Source of the DNA: Nanobdellota archaeon
GTDB taxonomy: Archaea; Nanobdellota; Nanobdellia; Pacearchaeales; GW2011-AR1
Reading direction: 5' to 3'
Length of the DNA: 31,635 nt
NCBI GenBank assembly: GCA_030640565.1
Contig: DAOWJD010000054.1
Span: forward strand, 1-31,635
In this document: in pieces, positions 8,021-15,892 of the stretch
Layout: every line of letters begins with the position of its first letter
Numbering within the stretch: position 1 is the first letter of the stretch
The notes under the pieces: generated by a model
Databases searched by the model: none
Seen by the model: only the letters and a program-made list of their open reading frames with translations
Told to the model about the DNA's origin: nothing
Made by a program: the position numbers and the translations under genes

Positions 8021-8030
8021 TAATAAAAAA

Positions 8031-9035
8031 TTAGTATTCAATCTCTAATAATTCAAATAAAGAATTTAAATCCTCTCCAATGATTTCCTCTGATTTTTGT
8101 TTTATAATTTTATTTGTTATAATCGGAACTCTTAAATCGTTATTATTTAAACTAAAATTCATTAATTGTGGAACATATTTTTTAGCATTTTCAAAACAAT
8201 CTCTAACACAATTTTTTCTATATTCATATAAAAAATATAAAATTCTTGAAATGCATTTTTTATTACAATTATAATCTTGTTCTAAAGCACTGAAATACAT
8301 TGAGCCAATTCTATGGGAGTTATGGGAGGTTTGATAGTACTCATCATAGGGGGCGATTTCATCAAGAGTTTTATCTCCTTTTTTTAGCTGATTGTATAAA
8401 GATAAAAAATCATCCATTTTATTTGATAAAATATAATCTGGATGACAAAGAACTCTGCTTTCTGTATATATTGATATTCCTTCTGTAAACCAAGACTGAA
8501 CAATTCCTAATCCATAATATGTAAAAATATGTGCAAATTCATGTATTTCAAAACCAATATTTTCTTTTTTTGTTACATCATTTTCCCCATATTCTCTTAA
8601 ACCAGGAATAAATTCTTGTTCAATTCCCTCGTGATAAGCAATTCCTCCACCACTAATATAACATCCTTCTTTTTTGTTACAGGGTTCAATGGGGCTGTCT
8701 GGAGAGGAAATAGTGTGATAAATTAATCTTGGGGGGTGATAATTATAATAATTAGCTAAACAATCATAAGCAATATTCTGGTGTTCAAAAAGTGTTGGAA
8801 GTAATTTTTTTTGTGTTTCAGTGCAATTATCACAAAGAACATTTATTTTAGAATTACAAAATTCTGATTTGCAACTTAAATTACAATCCAAGCAATAAGA
8901 TTCTTCTCCTTCCCAACAGATACTATCTCCACAAATTGGAGGTTTATAGGGTTCTTGTTCTGGTAGATTGATAATGAAATATAAAATTATTATAAAAATT
9001 GATATGGAAAGGAAGATTAAAGCTACCTTTTTCAT
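8031..9035 (-). CDS. secreted/membrane-anchored zincin metallopeptidase
   Basis: An N-terminal signal anchor (residues 4-24) exposes a 310-residue domain outside the membrane. The zinc motif HEFAH is at 165-169, and 16 residues further on WFTEG supplies a probable third ligand, E185. This is a gluzincin arrangement like that of the peptidase MA/M1-like families. A Cys-rich segment (about 35-75, CGDSICWEGEESYC) resembles EGF-like or knot modules of DPANN surface proteins, and later Cys pairs suggest disulfides. A TATA box (9057-9065) is 26 bases before the ATG. The substrate is unknown; surface-protein processing or host-protein digestion are possible. All catalytic residues I expect are present. 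Confidence 0.8.
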   Translation of the reverse strand: MKKVALIFLSISIFIIILYFIINLPEQEPYKPPICGDSICWEGEESYCLDCNLSCKSEFCNSKINVLCDNCTETQKKLLPTLFEHQNIAYDCLANYYNYHPPRLIYHTISSPDSPIEPCNKKEGCYISGGGIAYHEGIEQEFIPGLREYGENDVTKKENIGFEIHEFAHIFTYYGLGIVQSWFTEGISIYTESRVLCHPDYILSNKMDDFLSLYNQLKKGDKTLDEIAPYDEYYQTSHNSHRIGSMYFSALEQDYNCNKKCISRILYFLYEYRKNCVRDCFENAKKYVPQLMNFSLNNNDLRVPIITNKIIKQKSEEIIGEDLNSLFELLEIEY

Positions 9036-9056
9036 AATTTTAATTATTAAGCTTAT

Positions 9057-9096
9057 TATTTAAATTTGTTGAATAAGAAGATAGATTTTTATATTA
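9057..9096. promoter_or_regulatory. divergent TATA boxes between the zincin and a membrane protein
   Basis: TATTTAAAT (9057-9065) is 26 bases before the minus-strand ATG at 9035. TTTTTATATT (9087-9096) is 27 bases before the plus-strand ATG at 9119. Both genes appear leaderless. Confidence 0.55.
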
Positions 9097-9118
9097 AAAA
9101 TAATTATTTAAAATAAAG

Positions 9119-9517
9119 ATGGAAACTCAATTAAGCACGTTAAGTATAATATTTATAGTTGTTACATATATTGTAATGTTTTTTCTTATGGTGGGAGTTT
9201 TATTTTATATATCAAAAAAGCATAAATTAAAAAAAAGGGATTTTAAGACAGCTTTTTTGGTTATTGGAATAACTTTTGTAGTTAGTTTTAGTTTATTATT
9301 ACTTTATTGGTTAGGAATAATTTTTCCTATAATAATAAGAATTTTAATGGGTATTTTTATGCTTATTTTAACCCCTTTTTTAATTAAAAAATTTTATCAG
9401 ACTAATTGGGGGAAAGCAATAAAGGTTTATCTTTTGATGATTTTAATTTCTTTTTTGATTATGGTTATGATATTTTTTGTGATTGGTCTTCTTGCAGCCG
9501 TATTAATACCTTTCTAG
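9119..9517 (+). CDS. membrane protein with KKRDFKTAF motif (132 aa)
   Basis: Four predicted membrane helices are separated by short loops. After the first helix comes KKRDFKTAF, and later IKKFYQTNWGKAIKVY. Both match the neighbouring protein at 9537-10490 (KKRDFKTAF and VKKIYNQKWLKTIIMW), so the two share a membrane domain. No catalytic motif is visible and I recognise no named family. It is transcribed divergently from the zincin, with its own TATA box. Likely an inner membrane component of unknown role. Confidence 0.7.
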   Translation: METQLSTLSIIFIVVTYIVMFFLMVGVLFYISKKHKLKKRDFKTAFLVIGITFVVSFSLLLLYWLGIIFPIIIRILMGIFMLILTPFLIKKFYQTNWGKAIKVYLLMILISFLIMVMIFFVIGLLAAVLIPF

Positions 9518-9536
9518 CATTGATTCTGCTATTTTT

Positions 9537-10490
9537 TTAATTCTTCTTTATTAATTTGGGAGTATAATTTATTTCAAATAGTTTAGCATACCATTTAGTT
9601 GTAAATTCTGGTTTTTCACTATTAATTATTGGTGTACAATCAATTAGTTTACTATCACTACCAGTTACAATAAAATCAAAATTTATACTTATGTTTTCTC
9701 CACCTTCTATAAAAATAATCTCTGTTCCTTTTGTAGAACCTGTATTCATTAGAGCTTTATTATTGATACAGGTAGAACTGCAATCAAAGTAAGCTGAGCC
9801 TTTAACTTTTAAATCTAAATCCCGATAATTGAATGATTCAAATCTATATTCTATTGCATGATTTTCTATATTTGAAAATAATAAAGCATGTGGAATCATA
9901 CATTTAAGATCTGCCATTTTAATATTTTCTGTTCTTGTTACAAAACTGATATTTGACTTAAAATTAAAAGTGTGATCATCAATTTGATTAGCTTCGAAAT
10001 TCCCTATTTTTATTTTATCTCCTAATCTTTCCTCTGTAATATCCTGTGGAATTGTTGTAAAAAAGAAAAGAATAATCAAGGTAATAATCCCCATAGCCAT
10101 TAATTTTCCGAAATATGCCATAATCCACATGATAATTGTTTTTAACCATTTTTGATTATATATTTTTTTAACCAAAATTAATAATAAGACGATTTCAACC
10201 ACCATGCCAAATTTATTAATTATTGGTTTTTGTATATCTGTTAATGAAAATATTAAACTAATTGAACGGATTATAAAAGAAGTTGCTGTAACAATTATTG
10301 AAATTTGGAAAGCTGTTTTGAAATCTCTTTTTTTGAAAGCAAAGAAATTGGACAATAGCCAGAGAAATAATACAATTCCAATAAAAGATATTAATGCAAG
10401 AGATAGTTCTTCTAGTAAAGGATGTGTTACTATTGATGTTAAATCTAAAATTGGTTTGTTCAAGGAAATTGAGATTATTGGGTTTGTCAT
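9537..10490 (-). CDS. membrane protein with C-terminal extracytoplasmic domain (317 aa)
   Basis: The first half (about residues 25-155) has four or five hydrophobic helices with the same motif set as the protein at 9119 (KKRDFKTAF, then VKKIYNQKW). The second half (about 160-317) is soluble and beta-like, with Cys residues (CSSTC, DC) and the string IFIEGGENISINFDFIVTG, suggesting an extracellular domain. The start overlaps the stop of the upstream gene (11104-10487) by four bases, so the two are coupled. No known family is recognised. The domain may bind a surface partner (inference). Confidence 0.75.
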   Translation of the reverse strand: MTNPIISISLNKPILDLTSIVTHPLLEELSLALISFIGIVLFLWLLSNFFAFKKRDFKTAFQISIIVTATSFIIRSISLIFSLTDIQKPIINKFGMVVEIVLLLILVKKIYNQKWLKTIIMWIMAYFGKLMAMGIITLIILFFFTTIPQDITEERLGDKIKIGNFEANQIDDHTFNFKSNISFVTRTENIKMADLKCMIPHALLFSNIENHAIEYRFESFNYRDLDLKVKGSAYFDCSSTCINNKALMNTGSTKGTEIIFIEGGENISINFDFIVTGSDSKLIDCTPIINSEKPEFTTKWYAKLFEINYTPKLIKKN

Positions 10491-11104
10491 TTTTTAATTT
10501 TTCTTTTTGATAAAACTATTCTCAGAAAAAGATATATCAATATTAAACCAAGAATGTTAATTAATATATATGTTGGTGTAAGTGGCATTAATTTAAATGC
10601 AAAGCTAATAATAGTAGCAAGAATTACAAAAGCCATAATATAATTAATATTAAATTTTCTAATGCCTTCTTTTTCAATTTTCCTTTTTGGCTTCTTTTTT
10701 GATTTGCTTATTGAGTGAAATTCTTTTCCTGCTTGGTAAGTATAATATGTTAAAAGAATTCCAAAAATCCATGATCCAAGAAGTATGATTATTGCCCATG
10801 AAGGAATTGAACCTCCTTTTATTAAATCAAGGAGGGTGTATAAAGAAAACATGACCGCAAAAATAAGAAAAATTGCTCCGTAAAAATAATAAAAAGATAC
10901 ATTAGTATAATTTTCATAATAATCTTTAGAACTTACATTTTTATTTTTGAGAAATATTCTTCTATAAAAAATGAATATAATAAGAAGAACTGCAAATGCT
11001 ATTCCCCATTTAATGTTATTCTTAAATTGAAATAAAAAGAAAGGAATAAGTATAGAAAGTATAGCTACTCTCCAGATAATTTTTAACTTTTTTATTGCTT
11101 TCAT
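10487..11104 (-). CDS. polytopic membrane protein (205 aa)
   Basis: Six hydrophobic helices are visible: about residues 12-28, 31-50, 68-88, 100-122, 152-172 and 177-198. A strongly basic loop (SKSKKKPKRKIEKEG) follows the fourth, which places it in the cytoplasm by the positive-inside rule. There are no Cys or His clusters and no transporter motif. It is the first gene of a coupled pair with 9537-10490. I do not recognise the family; function unknown. Confidence 0.7.
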   Translation of the reverse strand: MKAIKKLKIIWRVAILSILIPFFLFQFKNNIKWGIAFAVLLIIFIFYRRIFLKNKNVSSKDYYENYTNVSFYYFYGAIFLIFAVMFSLYTLLDLIKGGSIPSWAIIILLGSWIFGILLTYYTYQAGKEFHSISKSKKKPKRKIEKEGIRKFNINYIMAFVILATIISFAFKLMPLTPTYILINILGLILIYLFLRIVLSKRKIKK

Positions 11105-11210
11105 ACTACTCCGTAAAATTTTGAATATTTAATTCTTTCCTTTCACAAAATATTAGGTAATAGAAAGTTTTTTAATCAACTGATTCTTCAATTTAGAAAA
11201 GAGGTTTAAA

Positions 11211-14009
11211 ATGAAAGCTAAGATTAATCTAATTATTATTTTATTTTTATTAATCGTTTTTATCCCATCTTTTTTACCAATAATTTCTGCTCAAGATATT
11301 TCTTATTCCAATACTCAAATTGCATTTCTTGACATGTTTGGATTAAATACAATTGATAATCCTTTTATAGTAAATCAAGAATTAGGCATAATAAATAATT
11401 TTCAAGTTCAAAAAGCATCTACATCTTCTAGAAAATCTTGTTCTGGTGTAAGTAAATTAGATATTTTTGATGTTGGAACAGGTTTTCCATTTGACAAAGG
11501 GAAGAAAATTAAGAAAAGACAACCGATAGTGAATCTTAGTTTGGAGGAGACGATTACCTTAGGCGTTGAAAGAGAGATGAAAAAAAAGAAAGCTAAAATG
11601 GATAAAATTCCTCTTAATAAAACAGTGCCAAAGATGGTTGGTCAAAAAGAAATAAAAAAAGAAAAAGTCTCAAAAATGTTAAAAGAAGATGCTGAATTTA
11701 AAAAGATGTATGATTATGCAAAGGAACTAGGATATGATAAATTAAATACGTCCTTAGAAATGACTTATGATAATGGAGCGAATACTACTATTATAATACT
11801 TACTTCAAATGATAAAAAAATGATATTTGTATTAAAAAATTCTTTTAATAATATTACTCAAGATTCTAATTGTTCAGAAGAATTTCTATTAATGAAGTTT
11901 GAAAATGTAAATGGAACCATAACTCTTACAATGTTTAATAAGGAAGGAGGAGTAGTTCTAGATTTTTTTAATGGTTCTATCATTTCAGAATGGGGGCATC
12001 ATAGTTGTAATTATTGGGTTTGTCTTGGGCATTGTTACTCAACTATATCAGGGATTATAAGGGGTATATGTGAATCAGTTTGTTCAGTATGTTGGCCAGT
12101 ACTTCTCGATCCATTACCTGGAGATGAAATATTATGTGCTCCTTGTTTTCTTTGTTATGCTGTCCCTGCAGCATTTTGTGTTGGTAATTGTATTGAGCCA
12201 TGTTATTGGTATCCATGTCAAGATGATTGTAATGAATATGATGATTATTATGATGCTGGTTGGATATATTACTGCAGTGATGCGAACACCCAAAAAAGAT
12301 ATGGAAATTATAGAAACTATTATTGTCCAGAAGAATATGGTCCAAGAGAAGGAAGTTGTGAATATAATTCTTTTAATAAAACCGATCCAGAATATAATAA
12401 TTCATGTACTTATGGTTGTAATTATGGTACAGGAAATTGTTATGGAGCAACTGTTTGTTATGCTGACCCAGATTGTGGTAATAGTGGTTGGATAGGTAGT
12501 CCTTATTGTTCTGGTGGAGATGTTTGGCAATATTGGAGAGAGTATACTTGTTATAATCCTGGAACAGAAAATTCTTATTGTGACGACGATAACGATTATA
12601 TTCTTAAACAAGAATGTGTTGTTGGAGAATGTTCAGATGGTGAATGTGTTGATGATTGTGCACCCGGTTATCCTTGGGAGTGCAATGAACAATGTTGGCA
12701 TTGTGATGGTGGAGATGATGATTGGTCTGCTTGCTGTCCAGATAGTGGTGACCCAGATTGGTGTTGTCATGAGGATGGACCTTATTGTGATACAGGCACT
12801 GGTGATTGTGATGTGTGTGGAGGAGATTATCCTTATGAATGTAATGATGGATGTTGGGGATGTACAATAATGGAAGGATTTGAAGTATGTTGTCCAAGTA
12901 GTGGAAACCCACAATATTGTTGCAACTCTACTGCTTCAGTATGTATGAGTGATGGTGGTTGTTGTGTACCAAGTATAGAAACATGTAATAATATTGATGA
13001 TAATTGCGATGGAACTGTAGATAGTTTTATTGAAGGTTGTGGGGTTGGTGCATGTGCAGGAGGAACAAGGACATGCACTGCTGGAAGTTGGGGTAGTTGT
13101 TCAACAGCAGGGCAATCAACTTCTGAAACCTGTGATAATATAGATAATGATTGTGATAGTTCAGTCGATGAAAGTCTAACTCAAGAATGTGGAACAAATA
13201 TTGGAGAATGTGTTAAAGGAACTCAAACTTGTTCTGTAGGAATCTGGGAAAACTGTACAGGAAGTTATGTTGGACCCACTAATGAAACATGTAACGGATT
13301 GGATGATAATTGCAATAATATTACAGATGAAGATAATGTTTGTGGAGATTATCCAAACACTACAATTATTAGACCCACAAATAATTATGTAAGCTATACA
13401 GGAAATGTGGCTTTTATTTGTTCTTCATTGGATGATATTAACTTAGCGAATATAACTCTTTATTATAATATAAGTGGAAATATATCTGCAGATGAGACAA
13501 AAATAATTACTGGAACTTCAAATTCTACAACCTGGATTGTTAATAATATATCTAATGGAACAAACTTTGTATGGAATTGCTTAGTTTATGATAATGATTC
13601 TCATTGGAGTTGGAGTGAGAATGGTCCTTATTACATCAATGTGAGTTATGGCGTCCCAGACGACACCCACAAATTCTATATAAAAAATTCAACAGGCGAT
13701 GCTGTTGCATGGCTTGGTGATGAAGGAAACATTGTCTTAAAAAGAAATTGTTTTTCAGGAGGAAGTTGCGATGCTCCTGGACCTGATTCTTTTATTATAA
13801 GAAATTCAACAAATCATAATGTTGCTTTCATAAACTCAACAGGAGATTTATGTGTTGAGACAGGAGATTGTTCTGATCAATTAGTGTCGTGTAATCCGAC
13901 GAGAGATGCTTTTATCATTAGAAATTCATCCAATTATAATATGGGCTATATTGACTTTGATGGTGATTTATGCTTAACAGGAGAATTAGTTGAAAATTCA
14001 AATCCATAA
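11211..14009 (+). CDS. large Cys-rich surface protein with MopE-like and fibre repeats (932 aa)
   Basis: A signal peptide (residues 1-28, ending IISAQ) is followed by a charged region (to about 260), then a very Cys-rich stretch (about 265-590). Three MopE-type motifs follow at about 588-712: CNNIDDNCDGTVD, CDNIDNDCDSSVD and CNGLDDNCNNITD. In other proteins such Asp-rich loops bind metal. A region about 725-820 looks Ig-like. The last 110 residues hold three units of the pattern F-I-(K/R)NS(T/S)---------GD/N--(L/V), as in DPANN fibre proteins. No C-terminal anchor is visible. A Shine-Dalgarno GAGG precedes the ATG. Probably a disulfide-stabilised adhesin or stalk at the cell surface. Confidence 0.8.
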   Translation: MKAKINLIIILFLLIVFIPSFLPIISAQDISYSNTQIAFLDMFGLNTIDNPFIVNQELGIINNFQVQKASTSSRKSCSGVSKLDIFDVGTGFPFDKGKKIKKRQPIVNLSLEETITLGVEREMKKKKAKMDKIPLNKTVPKMVGQKEIKKEKVSKMLKEDAEFKKMYDYAKELGYDKLNTSLEMTYDNGANTTIIILTSNDKKMIFVLKNSFNNITQDSNCSEEFLLMKFENVNGTITLTMFNKEGGVVLDFFNGSIISEWGHHSCNYWVCLGHCYSTISGIIRGICESVCSVCWPVLLDPLPGDEILCAPCFLCYAVPAAFCVGNCIEPCYWYPCQDDCNEYDDYYDAGWIYYCSDANTQKRYGNYRNYYCPEEYGPREGSCEYNSFNKTDPEYNNSCTYGCNYGTGNCYGATVCYADPDCGNSGWIGSPYCSGGDVWQYWREYTCYNPGTENSYCDDDNDYILKQECVVGECSDGECVDDCAPGYPWECNEQCWHCDGGDDDWSACCPDSGDPDWCCHEDGPYCDTGTGDCDVCGGDYPYECNDGCWGCTIMEGFEVCCPSSGNPQYCCNSTASVCMSDGGCCVPSIETCNNIDDNCDGTVDSFIEGCGVGACAGGTRTCTAGSWGSCSTAGQSTSETCDNIDNDCDSSVDESLTQECGTNIGECVKGTQTCSVGIWENCTGSYVGPTNETCNGLDDNCNNITDEDNVCGDYPNTTIIRPTNNYVSYTGNVAFICSSLDDINLANITLYYNISGNISADETKIITGTSNSTTWIVNNISNGTNFVWNCLVYDNDSHWSWSENGPYYINVSYGVPDDTHKFYIKNSTGDAVAWLGDEGNIVLKRNCFSGGSCDAPGPDSFIIRNSTNHNVAFINSTGDLCVETGDCSDQLVSCNPTRDAFIIRNSSNYNMGYIDFDGDLCLTGELVENSNP

Positions 14010-14044
14010 ATTTAAATAATATAAAAATTTAATAAAAACAGAAG

Positions 14045-14575
14045 ATGAAAATCAAAAAAAGAGGCAAAAAGATAAAATTCTCAGAGATATTAAACAGCAA
14101 GCCTGTCATAGGTGCTTTAATCTTTCTTATGCTTTCTTTAGTAACTGTTCTTGCAGGGAATGTTATTGTTAAGGAAGGAGATAGTTATTTTGACGGCAAT
14201 GTCGGCATCAACACAACAACACCACAAAACACATTAAATGTTGTTGGGGACGGAAACTTCACTGGAACAGTTTATGCAGATGCTGGTGAATTTGAGAATG
14301 TAGTTGTAGTTGAAGTACCTGGTTCAAATACAGCTCCTTCTTATACATTTTGGGGTGACTCAAATACTGGTATGTATAGAGGGTCAGCTGATAATCTTAT
14401 GTTTGCAACTGGCGGTGTTAATCGCTTAACGATAAATCTTGGAGGGTTAGAAGTTGTAACAGACCACCCAGGTCCTGGAACAGATAAAGTAGTAAATGTA
14501 GTTTATGGAACAGGCAGTCCGCCAACAGCAAGCACAACAACAATTGGTACCATTTGGGTAAAATATGCAGCTTAA
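14045..14575 (+). CDS. membrane-anchored protein with phage tail-fibre-like domain (176 aa)
   Basis: A basic N-terminus (KIKKRGKKIKFSEI) and one helix (about residues 21-40) anchor the protein. Outside, SYFDGNVGINTTTPQNTLNV is the head/fibre motif found in many trimeric fibres. About residues 95-130, SYTFWGDSNTGMYRGSADNL followed by MFATGGVNRLTI closely follows the phage tail-fibre pattern (P-x-x-F-GD-DTG-YR---D-L-F-TGG--R--I). The C-terminus reads TGSPPTASTTTIGTIWVKYAA, also fibre-like. It follows the large surface protein by 35 bases and is adjacent to another anchored protein ending in YAA. Probably a trimeric host- or surface-binding fibre of viral ancestry (inference). Confidence 0.72.
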   Translation: MKIKKRGKKIKFSEILNSKPVIGALIFLMLSLVTVLAGNVIVKEGDSYFDGNVGINTTTPQNTLNVVGDGNFTGTVYADAGEFENVVVVEVPGSNTAPSYTFWGDSNTGMYRGSADNLMFATGGVNRLTINLGGLEVVTDHPGPGTDKVVNVVYGTGSPPTASTTTIGTIWVKYAA

Positions 14576-14576
14576 A

Positions 14577-15008
14577 ATGGATAACGAAATAAAAATAATA
14601 AAAAACACAATATTCTTAGCAAATATAATTATAATAACAATTTTTTTAATTGCTTCTGTAATATTGTTGATTAATTATATTCCAATAATTAGTGCCGCAG
14701 GAACTTGTGAAGGTGAGCCAGATTGTGGTGACTATGAGCCTGATGAAGGTCTGTGTTATGAATGTGGCTGTGTGTGGGATTATGGGACTTGTTTTGGAGA
14801 TCCAGAACCTTGTGATATTCGTACTAATCAATTTGAGTGTGAGGATTGTTTTTGTGAATGGACAGAAGAACCAATTCTGAAAATTAACATTGGAGATGTT
14901 TGGAAAGATGTTTCAGAAGTAAAAATAAACATCGGCGACTCATGGAAGACAGTCACAGAAATTAAGATAAACATAGGAGATGTCTGGAAATCAGTGTATG
15001 CGGCTTAA
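14577..15008 (+). CDS. anchored Cys-rich protein with three KINIGDxWK repeats (143 aa)
   Basis: A helix (about residues 12-36) anchors a Cys-rich ectodomain (CEGEPDCGDYEPDEG, CYECGCVWDYGTC, CEDCFCEW). The C-terminus is three exact-register 14-residue repeats at bases 14880-15005: KINIGDVWKDVSEV, KINIGDSWKTVTEI and KINIGDVWKSVYAA. Similar G-x-W-K repeats occur in phage tail proteins. A start at 14565 is possible but would overlap the previous gene by 11 bases. The ATG at 14577, in the context CTTAAAATG, matches other starts here. Likely works with the adjacent fibre protein at the cell surface. Function unknown. Confidence 0.72.
   Translation: MDNEIKIIKNTIFLANIIIITIFLIASVILLINYIPIISAAGTCEGEPDCGDYEPDEGLCYECGCVWDYGTCFGDPEPCDIRTNQFECEDCFCEWTEEPILKINIGDVWKDVSEVKINIGDSWKTVTEIKINIGDVWKSVYAA
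14880..15005 (+). repeat. three 42-bp protein-coding tandem repeats
   Basis: Each unit encodes KINIGD(V/S)WK-V--. The three copies differ largely at third codon positions (for example ATT/ATA/ATA and GGA/GGC/GGA), so the peptide is kept while the DNA has drifted. Confidence 0.75.
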
Positions 15009-15043
15009 AATGATTATATTATCGGTCAGAGCGTTTAGCAATT
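15003..15043 (-). repeat. diverged repeat copy A, peptide LLNALTDNIIILSR
   Basis: The minus strand encodes KLLNALTDNIIILSRIH and then stops. Copy B at 16363-16403 encodes ELLNTLTDNIIILSR. Most DNA differences are silent in this frame, so these look like remnants of one coding sequence. The copies flank the nucleotidyltransferase/HEPN pair. Parent gene not identified. Confidence 0.5.
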
Positions 15044-15053
15044 TTTAAAAAGC

Positions 15054-15066
15054 TTTCCCTACAACC
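15054..15066. repeat. 13-base element shared with 6408-6420
   Basis: TTTCCCTACAACC, identical to 6408-6420. It is preceded here by TTTTTAAAAAGC, which could serve as a TATA box for the former PHP gene. Confidence 0.45.
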
Positions 15067-15101
15067 TTAAATCTTTCTTCAGTCTCTTAAGAAGGGGAAG
15101 A

Positions 15102-15257
15102 TTGAGGAGGATTAAAGGAAATATTCTTACCACAGGAGATAATTGTCCTAAAGAAACACTTGGTTGGGCAGGTTACACTGTAGAAGAATTAAAAGAACAA
15201 GCTGTAGATATGAATATAAAATGGCTAGCTTTTTCAGACCATAGTGTTTCTTAAAAA
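15102..15257 (+). pseudogene. PHP-domain protein, N-terminal remnant
   Basis: From a TTG the frame reads LRRIKGNILTTGDNCPKETL, then GWAGYTVEELKEQAVDMNIK and WLAFSDHSVS before TAA. The order KGN-(8)-...-YTVEELKEQA-...-FSDHS matches the first 50 residues of PHP-domain proteins (KGNLHTHT...SDHS), which hydrolyse phosphoesters with a metal cluster. Here the HTHT metal ligands have become LTTG and the remaining ~150-200 residues are missing. It is a dead fragment, part of a 290-base stretch without an intact gene (15009-15301). The rest of that stretch holds the repeat copy A, the 13-base element and the promoter of the next gene. Confidence 0.6.
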
Positions 15258-15270
15258 AGTAAAAGAAAGA

Positions 15271-15278
15271 TTTATAAG
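15271..15278 (+). promoter_or_regulatory. TATA box of the nucleotidyltransferase gene
   Basis: TTTATAAG centred about 27 bases before the ATG at 15302, giving a leaderless or nearly leaderless transcript. Confidence 0.55.
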
Positions 15279-15301
15279 GTATAAGTAATTAATTTTACCA
15301 A

Positions 15302-15892
15302 ATGGTAAAAAAAGTTACTAAAGTTAAAATTATAGTGCAATTTGTTAGTAATTATGATAAAAAATATTATTTAAGAGAGCTTGCAAGTTTATTAAAAAAA
15401 CCTCACCAGACAATAAAACCTTATATTGAAGAACTTGTTAAAGAAGGAATTTTAATAAAAAATCAAAGAAAGAATATCGTTGAATATGACCTTAATTTTA
15501 AGAGCAAGCAAATATATGATTATTTAGTGATTGCTGAAAAAGAGAGATTAATGGAAAGATTAAATGAAGACACTCTTTTGAAAGTTTTGTTTGAAAAGCT
15601 TTCTTGTTTTTTTGCAAATAATACTTTTCTTATTTTTGGATCCTCGGTAGAGAAAATTCAGAAAAGATCAGATATTGACTTATTAGTTATTGGAAAATCA
15701 AACATTAACAAAACTATAGATGAGTTCAAAGAAGTTTATAATAAAAAAATACATAAGGTGCAAGTTAATAGCTTAAATAAATTAAATGACACTTTGATTA
15801 AAGAAATATATAAAAAATACTTTATTTTTAATAATACTGAACAAATAGTAAGATTTTTTGGAGATTTATATGAAAAAAATAAGTTGGTGTAA
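15302..15892 (+). CDS. winged-helix/nucleotidyltransferase (MNT) protein
   Basis: The N-terminal 70 residues form a winged helix (YYLRELASLLKKPHQTIKPY, then recognition and wing LIKNQRKNIVEYD). The C-terminal half is a minimal nucleotidyltransferase with the motif GSSVEKIQKRSDID: G113-S114 and D124-x-D126, the metal-binding pair. The third acidic residue usual in this fold is not obvious (IHKVQV). In the MNT/HEPN toxin-antitoxin type, the MNT protein neutralises the HEPN partner by AMP transfer, and the winged helix would add DNA binding. It is followed by a HEPN-like gene overlapping by 23 bases. Cytoplasmic. Confidence 0.82.
   Translation: MVKKVTKVKIIVQFVSNYDKKYYLRELASLLKKPHQTIKPYIEELVKEGILIKNQRKNIVEYDLNFKSKQIYDYLVIAEKERLMERLNEDTLLKVLFEKLSCFFANNTFLIFGSSVEKIQKRSDIDLLVIGKSNINKTIDEFKEVYNKKIHKVQVNSLNKLNDTLIKEIYKKYFIFNNTEQIVRFFGDLYEKNKLV

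Noticed and set aside
12700..12960. Tandem GAT/TGT-rich stretch that looks repetitive
   Set aside because: It is coding DNA for Cys/Asp-rich modules (YP-ECN--CW-C and CCP-SG-P-(W/Y)CC), not a CRISPR or satellite; the units vary and have no constant repeat.
12055..13078. Several His-, Asn- or Thr-rich open frames on both strands
   Set aside because: They are shadows of the Cys-rich segment of the surface protein, where TGT/TGG codons keep other frames open.
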